This document shows positions 57,670 through 64,000 of a stretch of 64,000 nucleotides of DNA, piece by piece; position 1 is the stretch's first letter, and the number at the start of each line of letters is the position of its first letter. The stretch comes from DASUAS01 sp963809795 (GTDB lineage: Bacteria > Actinomycetota > Acidimicrobiia > IMCC26256 > DASPTH01): contig CAWELN010000013.1 in assembly GCA_963809795.1 (NCBI GenBank), positions 38,837-102,836 on the forward strand, in the 5' to 3' direction. Position numbers and translations under genes: made by a program. Below the pieces are notes generated by a model, which saw nothing but the letters and a program-made list of their open reading frames with translations, was not told where the DNA came from and did not search any database.

Positions 57670-59075
57670 TCACAGACCGTAGGCCTCGAGGAGCCGGAGC
57701 CAGACCTCACTCATGGTCGGGAAGGACGGCACCGCATGCCACAGGGTGTCGAGCGGCACCTCACCGGCGACCGCGATCGTGGCCGCGTGCAGCATCTCGC
57801 CGATGCCGGGCCCGGTGAACGTGGCGCCGACGATCACCCGGCGCGGTTCGTCGACCACCAGCTGACTGGTGCCCGTGATGCCCTTGCCGTGCACGGACGC
57901 GCCGGCGACGTCGCCGGTGCCGTAGTTCACGACCCGCACGACGATGCCGCGCTCGCGGGCGGTGGCCTCGGTGAGCCCGACCGATGCGATCTGGGGATCG
58001 GTGAAGATGACCGCGGGCACGGCCCGGTGGTCGGCCCACGCCTCGATCGACGAGCCGTGGAGGATGGCATCGGCGGCGACGCGCGCCTGGTACTTGCCCA
58101 TGTGGGTGAGGAGGACGCGGCCGTTGACGTCGCCGATGGCGTAGAGCCAGCCGCCGTCGACGCCGGTGGCGCGCAGCTGGTCGTCGACGTCGACCGGCTC
58201 TCCCGGTTGCAGCCCGACCGCCTCGAGCCCGAGGTCGTCGGTGTTGGGCCGGCGGCCGACGGCCACGAGGAGCTCGTCGCCGACGAGCGTCCGACCATCA
58301 CCGAGCGTGAGCTCCACCGGCGCGTCGTCGGCCGGCGCGAGCGGCCCGCGTGGCCTCGGCACCGAGGAGCACGGTGATGCCCTCCTGCTCGAACGCGGCG
58401 CGCAGCTCGTCGCCCGCAAACGGCTCGAGGTCGGGCACCAGGCGATCGTGCTTGGCGACGATCGTCACCTCACGCGCGCCGAGGCGCTTCCACGCCTGCG
58501 CCATCTCCACGCCGACGGCGCCGCAACCCAACACGAGCAGCCGCTCGGGCACCGCCTTGGCGCTGGTGGCGTCGCGGCTGTCCCAGATCCGGATGTCACG
58601 GAGGCCATCGACGGGCGGGATCACCGGCCCGGAACCGGTGGCGAGCACCACCGCCTTGCGAGCCTCGAGCCGGCGCACGCCACCCCCCGGCGCGCGCGAC
58701 GTCGACGACGCGCTCGCCCACCAACCGACCCCGCCCGCGCACGAGGATGCCACCCGCACCCTCGAGCCACTCGACCTGCGCGTCGTCCTTCCAGTCGGCG
58801 GCGATGTCGTCACGCCGGGCGAGCACGGCGTCGACGTCGAGCTCGCCGGTGACCGCCTCCGCCGCGCCGGGCACGCGCCGCACCTCGGCCAGCGCCTCAC
58901 CGGGGCGGAGCAACGCCTTGCTCGGCATGCACGCCCAGTACGAGCACTCGCCGCCGACCAGCTCGGCTTCGACGACGGCGATGCTCGCGCCGCACTCGAC
59001 ACACCGGCCGGCGATGTTCTCGCCCGCCGAACCCCCACCGATCACGATCACGTCGAACTGCTCGCGCTCATCCAT
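57670..59075 (-). CDS. FAD-dependent pyridine nucleotide-disulphide oxidoreductase, frameshifted twice
   Basis: ATG 59075 with GAGACT 7 bases upstream. FAD loop DVIVIGGGSAGENIAGRC; redox motif GGECSYWACMPSKALL with a C-x4-C pair (C-S-Y-W-A-C) differing from the usual CLNVGC; then an extra base near 58685 before GVRRLEARKAVVLATGSGP. NAD(P) loop LLVLGCGAVGVEMAQAW; a second extra base near 58355 before PRGPLAPADDAPVEL. C-terminal dimer domain QIASVGLTEATARERG lacks the usual HP of the catalytic His-Glu. About 468 residues. Mercuric, mycothione or lipoyl relatives are alternatives; substrate unknown. Confidence 0.8.
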
Positions 59076-59082
59076 CGCGCTC

Positions 59083-59088
59083 AGTCTC
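59083..59088 (-). promoter_or_regulatory. GAGACT -10 candidate, leaderless type
   Basis: On the minus strand it ends 7 bases before ATG 59075; first base differs from the T of TANNNT but A2 and T6 are kept. Confidence 0.35.
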
Positions 59089-59144
59089 CCAGACGCCGCC
59101 GGCCATGACGCCGGGTCGGGGCGTTCCTGAGCGATGATGACGCC

Positions 59145-59903
59145 ATGACGACAGTGCTCGGCATCGACATCGGCGGGACCGGCATCAAGGGTGCACCCGT
59201 CGACACCCGCAGCGGTCAGCTGCTCGCCGACCGCCACCGCATCCCCACCCCCCATCCGGCGACCCCCGACGCGGTCGCCGGCGTGGTCGCCGAGGTCGCC
59301 CGCTTCTTCGAGTGGACCGGCCCCACCGGAGCCACGTTCCCCGCCATCATCAAGGGCGGCATCGCCTACAGCGCGGCGAACGTCGACCCGTCGTGGATCG
59401 GGACCAACGCCGCGCAGCTCTTCACCGAGGCGTTCGGCGGTGACGTCACGGTGATCAACGACGCCGACGCCGCCGGGATCGCCGAGCTCACCTTCGGCGC
59501 GGGCAAGGACCACCGGGGCGTCGTGATCATGATCACCCTCGGGACGGGCATCGGCAGTGCGTTGTTCGTCGACGGCACGCTGGTGCCCAACACCGAGCTC
59601 GGGCACCTGAGGATGGGCAAGAAAGACGCCGAGGAGCTGGCGTCCGACAGCGTGCGCGAGGACGAGAACCTGTCGTGGAGGGAGTGGTCGAGCCGCCTCG
59701 AGGAGTACTTCCAGATGGTCGAGGCGCTGTTCTCCCCCGACCTCTTCATCGTCGGCGGCGGGATCAGCAAGAAGGCGGACAAGTTCCTCCCCCGACTGGA
59801 CCTCCACGCCGAGATCGTGCCCGCGCAGCTGCTGAACGAGGCCGGGATCGTCGGCGCCGCGCTCGCGCACGCCCAGCGCGCCGGCGTGCCCCACACCGAC
59901 TGA
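59145..59903 (+). CDS. ppgK: Polyphosphate/ATP glucokinase (ROK family)
   Basis: 252 residues. MTTVLGIDIGGTGIKGAPVD is the phosphate-1 loop; VINDADAAGIAELTFGAGKD, with the catalytic Asp, and VVIMITLGTGIGSALFVDG (phosphate-2) follow, then PNTELGHLRM. These match the actinobacterial polyphosphate glucokinase, which phosphorylates glucose using polyphosphate or ATP. A GATGAT box 6 bases upstream fits leaderless transcription. It supplies glucose-6-phosphate for the zwf/pgi operon on the opposite strand. Confidence 0.92.
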   Translation: MTTVLGIDIGGTGIKGAPVDTRSGQLLADRHRIPTPHPATPDAVAGVVAEVARFFEWTGPTGATFPAIIKGGIAYSAANVDPSWIGTNAAQLFTEAFGGDVTVINDADAAGIAELTFGAGKDHRGVVIMITLGTGIGSALFVDGTLVPNTELGHLRMGKKDAEELASDSVREDENLSWREWSSRLEEYFQMVEALFSPDLFIVGGGISKKADKFLPRLDLHAEIVPAQLLNEAGIVGAALAHAQRAGVPHTD

Positions 59904-59913
59904 CGCCGACGCG

Positions 59914-60258
59914 CTACTCCGGCGGCGTGGCCATCGGCGTGCGCCCCGCGAACCCCGCGTCGGGCCAGTGCCACCACTCGATCGCGTCCTCGCCGTCGAG
60001 CCAGCACAGCAGGTAGGTCTCGCCCGACGGCGCGAGCGCCGGGAAATCGATGAGCCCACGCCCGGGATCGCGCACGATGATGCCGTCCGCCTGGAGCTCG
60101 CCGATCAGGCGCGCGATCTCGGAGTCGAGGCGCGCGCCCGACCCGTTCGCGGTCGGTCGCGCCGAGAGGAGCTCGCGGATCCGCTGCACCTTGTCGCGCA
60201 CGTCGGGCAGCGCGGCGGTGGCTTCCTCGTGGGTCCAGTGGCGCACCCCAAAGACCAT
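59914..60258 (-). CDS. DUF2203 protein
   Basis: 114 residues from ATG 60258. The C-terminal signature DPGRGLIDFPALAPSGETYLLCW..GEDAIEWWHWPDAGFAGR is diagnostic of DUF2203; the N-terminal half WTHEEATAALPDVRDKVQRIREL is a helical hairpin. Function is unknown; it is usually single-copy in actinobacteria and deeper lineages. Convergent with ppgK and divergent from pheA. Confidence 0.85.
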   Translation of the reverse strand: MVFGVRHWTHEEATAALPDVRDKVQRIRELLSARPTANGSGARLDSEIARLIGELQADGIIVRDPGRGLIDFPALAPSGETYLLCWLDGEDAIEWWHWPDAGFAGRTPMATPPE

Positions 60259-60280
60259 AGGTGCGCGCGAAGGCCCCCAC

Positions 60281-60286
60281 TACGCT
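60281..60286 (+). promoter_or_regulatory. TACGCT -10 box, leaderless type
   Basis: TACGCT ends 8 bases before ATG 60295 of pheA and would drive pheA-serS together. Confidence 0.5.
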
Positions 60287-60294
60287 TCCCGCCG

Positions 60295-61227
60295 ATGACC
60301 AGGGTCGGGTTCCTCGGGCCCCACGGCACGTTCGCGGAAGAGGCGCTGCGCACGCAGCCCGACCTCGCCGCGGGCGAGGCCGTCCCCTACCGCGACGTCC
60401 CGCACGTGATCACCGCGGTGGAGAACGGCGACGTCGACCTCGGGATCGTGCCCATCGAGAACTCGATCGAGGGGTCGATCACCGTCACCCTCGACACCCT
60501 CGCCTTCGACACCGAGCTGCTCGTCCAGCAGGAGGTCGACCTGCCGGTGTCGCTCCACCTCTGTGTCGCTCCCGGCACCAAGATGTCCGACATCACCACC
60601 GTGGTCTCCCACCCGAACCCGCTGGGCCAGACCCGGATGTGGATGGCGAAGCACCTGCCCGACGCCACCGCGGTCGCCGCCAACTCCACCGCCGAGGCGG
60701 CCCGCCAGGTGGCGAAGTCGCGCAAGAAGGGCATGGCGTCGATCGGCACCCGCCAGGGAGCGGCGAACGAGGGCCTCGAGATCCTCGCCAGCGAGATCGC
60801 GGACCACCCGGAGAACCAGACCCGGTTCGTGATCGTGGGCTACGGCATCCCGGCTCCCACCGGGCACGACAAGACCTCGATCGTGTGCTTCCAGCGCCAG
60901 GATCGCCCCGGCTCGCTGCTCGCCATCCTCCAGGAGTTCGCGGCCCGGGCCATCAACATCACCAAGCTCGAGTCGCGTCCCACCAAGCGCGACCTCGGCG
61001 ACTACTGCTTCTTCATCGACTTCGAGGGCCATCTCGACGACGAGCTCGTCGCCGACTGCCTCCGCAACCTGGCCGCGAAGCAGGCAAGGGTGAAGTTCCT
61101 CGGCTCCTATCCCGTCGCCGGCGACGAAGGCCACGTGCGCCGGAAGGCCGTCACCCGCGCGTGGCGCGACGCGACCTCGTGGCTCGACGGCCTGCGCGAC
61201 CAGATCCGCGGCGGCGACACCCCGTGA
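60295..61227 (+). CDS. pheA: Prephenate dehydratase
   Basis: 310 residues. RVGFLGPHGTFAEEALR and GIVPIENSIEGSITVTLDTL form the catalytic prephenate dehydratase domain, with GTRQGAANEGLEILASEI later; KTSIVCFQRQDRPGSLLAILQEFAARAINITKLESRP is the C-terminal ACT regulatory domain with the conserved ESRP motif for Phe binding. It turns prephenate into phenylpyruvate, the last committed step to Phe, with feedback control by Phe. Overlaps serS by the GTGA. Confidence 0.95.
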   Translation: MTRVGFLGPHGTFAEEALRTQPDLAAGEAVPYRDVPHVITAVENGDVDLGIVPIENSIEGSITVTLDTLAFDTELLVQQEVDLPVSLHLCVAPGTKMSDITTVVSHPNPLGQTRMWMAKHLPDATAVAANSTAEAARQVAKSRKKGMASIGTRQGAANEGLEILASEIADHPENQTRFVIVGYGIPAPTGHDKTSIVCFQRQDRPGSLLAILQEFAARAINITKLESRPTKRDLGDYCFFIDFEGHLDDELVADCLRNLAAKQARVKFLGSYPVAGDEGHVRRKAVTRAWRDATSWLDGLRDQIRGGDTP

Positions 61228-62483
61228 TCGACGTGCGCCGGTTGCGCGACGAACCGGAGTACCGCGCCGGCATCGAGCGCAAGCGGGTCGCGCCCGGTCT
61301 GATCGACGACCTGCTCGCGGCCGACGCGGCCCGGCGGGATGCGCTGAGACTGGTCGAGGACCTGCGCACCCGGCAGAACGCGGCGTCGAAGGCGATCGGC
61401 AGGGCCGCGCCCGAGGAGCGCCCCGCGTTGGTCGAAGTGGCCGGCGCGCGGAAGGCCGAGCTGACCGAAGCGGAGGCGGTGCTCGCCGCCGCGGACGCCA
61501 CCGTGCGCGAGCTCGCGCTGCAGGTGCCGAACCCGGCCGACGCGTCGGTGCCCGACGGCGGCGAGGACGACGGTGTGGTGCTGCGCGAGATCGGCGACCG
61601 CGCCGCGGCGCCGGTCCTCGACCATGCCGCCTTCGGCGAGACCATGGGCTGGGTGGAGAGCGAGCAGGCCGTCCGCATGAGCGGCTCCCGCTTCGCCTAC
61701 CTCATGCGCGAGGCGGTGCTGCTCGAGTTGGCCCTGGTGCAGTGGGTCACCACGAAGCTGGTCGCCGAGCGGTTCACGCCGGTCGTGCCGCCGGTGCTGG
61801 TGCGCGAGGAGGCGATGGAGCAGGCAGGCTTCTTCCCCACCGACCGCTCGCAGGTCTACGAGGTCGACGACGACCAGCTGTTCCTGGTGGGCACCAGTGA
61901 GGTGCCGCTTTCGGCTCTTCACCGCGGCGAGATCCTCTCCGCCGACGACCTCCCGCGGCGGTACCTCGGCATCTCGCCGTGCTTCCGGCGCGAGGCCGGC
62001 ACCTACGGCAAGGACACGCGTGGCATCTTCCGCGTACACCAGTTCGACAAGGTCGAGATGTTCTCGTACGCGGATCCCGCGACGTCGTGGGACGAGCACG
62101 AGGCGCTGCTCGCGATCGAGGAGTCGATCGTCGGGGGACTCGGGCTGCCGTACCGCGTCGTGAACATCGCCGCCGGGGATCTCGGTGCGGCGGCGGCGAA
62201 GAAGTACGACGTGGAGGTGTGGCTGCCGTCGGAGGGCGCGTACCGCGAGCTCACGTCGTGCTCGAACTACCTCGACTTCTCGGCGCGCCGGTTGTCGACG
62301 CGGGCGAAGGTCGACGGCGGCAACCAGTTGGTGCACACGCTCAACGGCACCGCGTGCGCGGTCGGCCGCACGCTGGTGTTCCTGTTCGAGCACTACCAGG
62401 ACGCCGATGGCGGGTTCACCGTCCCCGAAGTGCTCCGCCCGTACATCGGCTTCGACCGCGTCGACCCCGTCGAACGCCGCTGA
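61224..62483 (+). CDS. serS: Seryl-tRNA synthetase
   Basis: 419 residues from GTG 61224. The N-terminal coiled-coil arm (about 30-100) is followed by the class II catalytic core: VVPPVLVREEAMEQAGFFP, LFLVGTSEVPLSALHRGEIL, CFRREAGTYGKDTRGIFRVHQF (motif 2), and TLNGTACAVGRTLVFLFEHYQ (motif 3). It charges tRNA-Ser with serine. Coupling to pheA is commonly seen in this lineage. A tRNA-Ser gene lies 960 bases downstream. Confidence 0.97.
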   Translation: MIDVRRLRDEPEYRAGIERKRVAPGLIDDLLAADAARRDALRLVEDLRTRQNAASKAIGRAAPEERPALVEVAGARKAELTEAEAVLAAADATVRELALQVPNPADASVPDGGEDDGVVLREIGDRAAAPVLDHAAFGETMGWVESEQAVRMSGSRFAYLMREAVLLELALVQWVTTKLVAERFTPVVPPVLVREEAMEQAGFFPTDRSQVYEVDDDQLFLVGTSEVPLSALHRGEILSADDLPRRYLGISPCFRREAGTYGKDTRGIFRVHQFDKVEMFSYADPATSWDEHEALLAIEESIVGGLGLPYRVVNIAAGDLGAAAAKKYDVEVWLPSEGAYRELTSCSNYLDFSARRLSTRAKVDGGNQLVHTLNGTACAVGRTLVFLFEHYQDADGGFTVPEVLRPYIGFDRVDPVERR

Positions 62484-62565
62484 TCCGGCGCGTTCTGCAC
62501 CGCCGACGGTCAATTGCGCGCAACGTTGGCGACGGCTCGGTCCGCGGGGTGCCCGGTCGTCGCGC

Positions 62566-62571
62566 CAGACT
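62566..62571 (+). promoter_or_regulatory. CAGACT -10 candidate, leaderless type
   Basis: CAGACT ends 6 bases before ATG 62578 of the nuclease gene, weaker match to TANNNT (first base C). Confidence 0.3.
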
Positions 62572-62577
62572 GTGTCG

Positions 62578-63435
62578 ATGACAAGGACGTTCCGGGTGGC
62601 GAAGAACCCTGACGGCGGTTCGACGCTCCCATTCGTCATCGACGTGCCGCTCCCGGACGGCTCGGTGATCCTCAAGGCCAAGGAACCCTGGCCCCGGACC
62701 ACCAAGGTCTACTGCCACCGGGTCGACGAGTGGCCGGACGGCGCGGAGATCGTCGAAGAGGTCGCGGTGCGGTCCTGCGTGCGGCGGGGGGTGGCGGTCG
62801 ACCTCGTGCTGGACCGCGCCCGTGAGAATCGGTCGCAGTTCGTCTTCACGAGGCTGCGCGGCGGTCGCGACGGCATCTTCTGGCAGAGCGCCCGCACGAC
62901 GCGGAAGACCCGGCCCGGGCTGCGGCTCCCGACCCGCCGCTCGGCCGCAGGCGCGCTCACAATCATCGTCGACACGCGGGAGCGTTACCCGTGGAAGTTC
63001 AGCGACCAGCAAGTCACCGTGAGCAAAGGCGCGCTTCCCGTCGGTGACTACGCCGTCGAGATCGACGGAGACGTGGTCGCGGCCGTCGAGCGCAAGACCC
63101 TGGCCGACCTCGCTGCGCGCCTCGTCGACGGGAGCTTGCTCATCATGCTGGGCGAGCTGGCGTCGTTGCCCCGCGCCGCCATCGTCGTCGAAGACCGCTG
63201 GGCCGACGTGTTCCGCATACAGCACGTCTCACCGTCGATGGTCGCGGAGATGCTCGCCGGCGCGCAGGTGAGGTATCCGAACGTGCCGATCGTCTTCTGT
63301 GAAACTCGCGCCCTGGCGCAGGAGTGGGCCTATCGGTTCCTCGGCGCAGCCCTCGCGTTCGCCGACGAGATACCCGCGCTCTTCCGCGACGAAGGCGGGG
63401 ACGAACCCGCCAACCCAGTTGCCGAGACCCCGTAG
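62578..63435 (+). CDS. ERCC4-type nuclease domain protein
   Basis: 285 residues. Residues 1-120 are a basic, beta-rich region with no recognised fold. Residues 125-270 hold an ERCC4/XPF nuclease core: LTIIVDTRERYPWKF (catalytic Asp and the first acidic residues), LPVGDYAVEIDGDVVAAVERKTLADLAARLVDG with the diagnostic GDY..ERK, and VRYPNVPIVFCETRALAQEWAYRFL. No helicase or HhH domain is attached, unlike archaeal XPF. Such stand-alone proteins occur in actinobacteria; a role in DNA repair or element defence is inference. It is next to a tRNA with an integrase beyond. Confidence 0.8.
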   Translation: MTRTFRVAKNPDGGSTLPFVIDVPLPDGSVILKAKEPWPRTTKVYCHRVDEWPDGAEIVEEVAVRSCVRRGVAVDLVLDRARENRSQFVFTRLRGGRDGIFWQSARTTRKTRPGLRLPTRRSAAGALTIIVDTRERYPWKFSDQQVTVSKGALPVGDYAVEIDGDVVAAVERKTLADLAARLVDGSLLIMLGELASLPRAAIVVEDRWADVFRIQHVSPSMVAEMLAGAQVRYPNVPIVFCETRALAQEWAYRFLGAALAFADEIPALFRDEGGDEPANPVAETP

Positions 63436-63445
63436 CCTGAGTGGC

Positions 63446-63530
63446 GGAGGGGTGCCAGAGCGGCCGAATGGGACGGTCTTGAAAACCGTTGAGGCGCAAG
63501 TCTCCGAGGGTTCGAATCCCTCTCCCTCCG
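63446..63530 (+). tRNA. tRNA-Ser (anticodon TGA)
   Basis: 85 bases with a 7-bp acceptor stem (GGAGGGG paired with TCCCTCC, one G-T), D-arm, anticodon loop CTTGAAA giving TGA, a long class II variable arm, and a T-arm GAGGG-TTCGAAT-CCCTC. The discriminator is G and no 3' CCA is encoded (next bases CAGG). It reads UCA and related codons. It is the likely integration site for the integrase directly after it. Confidence 0.95.
63499..63530. other. Candidate attachment site (attL) at the 3' end of tRNA-Ser
   Basis: Integrases of the tyrosine-recombinase class commonly use the 3' half of tRNA genes, and an integrase begins 83 bases after this tRNA. The matching attR copy would lie beyond the window. 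No second copy of the sequence is present here. Confidence 0.3.
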
Positions 63531-63612
63531 CAGGTCAGAGGCTATTTCTGAACCCGGTTTGACTTTCGGCGTACGATTTGCCCATGAGTCTTGCCCATCA
63601 GTCGCGGCAGCA

Positions 63613-64000
63613 ATGAGGGGCTCGATCCGCAAACGGGGGTCGAGCTGGCAGCTCGCCGTGTACGTGGGGTACGAACGCGGGCGCTCCCGCTACCGCTATG
63701 AGACAGTGACGGGCACTCGCCGCGAGGCCGAGCGGCGCCTTACCCAGCTCATGGCCGACGTCGACAGCGGGCGCCTCGGCCCGAGCCGCGCCGGGACAGC
63801 TCGAGGACCTGGCGACCGCGTGGTGGGATGCGCGGGCCGATCAGTTATCGCCCACGACGCGGCGCGAGTACCGCCGACTCCTTGACCGTCGCATCCTCCC
63901 CGCGCTCGGATCGAAGCGCGTCGACCGCATCAAGCCGGCTGACATCGAGCGCTACTACGCGTCCCTGCGGCGAGGCGAGGCTCCTGGCGGCGGTGTGTTG
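63613..64000 (+). CDS. Tyrosine-recombinase integrase, N-terminal part (frameshifted, 3' truncated)
   Basis: ATG 63613 opens MRGSIRKRGSSWQLAVYVGY, the AP2-like DNA-binding region of phage integrases. An extra base near 63795 separates PSRAG from QLEDLATAWWDARADQLSPTTRREYRRLL, the core-binding domain, which continues to the window end at IKPADIERYYASLRRGEA. The catalytic domain is outside the window. Such integrases drive site-specific recombination between phage or island DNA and a tRNA gene. Confidence 0.85.

Overview
The window is about 70% GC and reads like an actinobacterial chromosome. Polyphosphate glucokinase, actinobacterial-type zwf/gnd/pgi genes, a DUF2203 protein, GTG/TTG starts and many TANNNT boxes 6-9 nt before start codons all fit. 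An acidimicrobial lineage is my guess; no rRNA or marker tree is available here. Most of the window is an envelope or exopolysaccharide locus between two housekeeping blocks.

Layout. 0-6.8 kb: end of a PDZ protease, a hairpin terminator, a bactofilin-like membrane protein, a zinc-ribbon protein, a MarR regulator overlapping a ClC channel, and a PqqD-thioredoxin-pseudoHprK fusion beside an HD-like protein. 6.9-20.7 kb: sugar methyltransferase, GT4 glycosyltransferases, GH15 glucoamylase/trehalase, a Tat-exported Cys-rich protein, a PglF-type dehydratase, a WecA-like/DUF4012 fusion and a low-molecular-weight tyrosine phosphatase. 20.7-28.3 kb: a seven-gene minus-strand operon, wzc - polymerase-like - nucleotidyltransferase - HprK-like - PqqD - PqqD - wzc. 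28.4-44.8 kb: a patchwork of glycosyltransferases, an epimerase, an ABC exporter, three FkbM methyltransferases, an asparagine synthase and an acetyltransferase. 44.8-52.6 kb: membrane protein, polysaccharide deacetylase, PglE/PglD/PglC-like enzymes, an epimerase and a secreted phosphodiester glycosidase. 52.6-59.9 kb: msrB, ridA, zwf, gnd, pgi, a flavoprotein reductase and ppgK, that is glucose phosphorylation, oxidative pentose phosphate and redox repair. 59.9-64 kb: DUF2203, pheA, serS, an ERCC4-type nuclease, tRNA-Ser(TGA) and the start of an integrase, probably the edge of an integrated element.

How it works together (inference). PglF/E/D/C-type enzymes would make and attach a diamino-sugar phosphate to the lipid carrier. 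The GT4/GT2 enzymes extend the chain, FkbM enzymes methylate it, and the ABC exporter and/or the Wzy/Wzc-like proteins export and polymerise it. Tyrosine phosphorylation of Wzc would be reversed by the phosphatase encoded next door. The PqqD/HprK/nucleotidyltransferase genes inside the wzc operon, mirrored by a PqqD-thioredoxin-pseudokinase fusion at 4.2-5.9 kb, are the least understood and most interesting part.

Sequence caveat. About fifteen genes are broken by frameshifts, densest at 28.9-42 kb. Every break I could resolve is repaired by removing exactly one base, on either strand. I treat these as probable insertion errors in the sequence, not dead genes. Each is annotated over its full extent with approximate shift positions.
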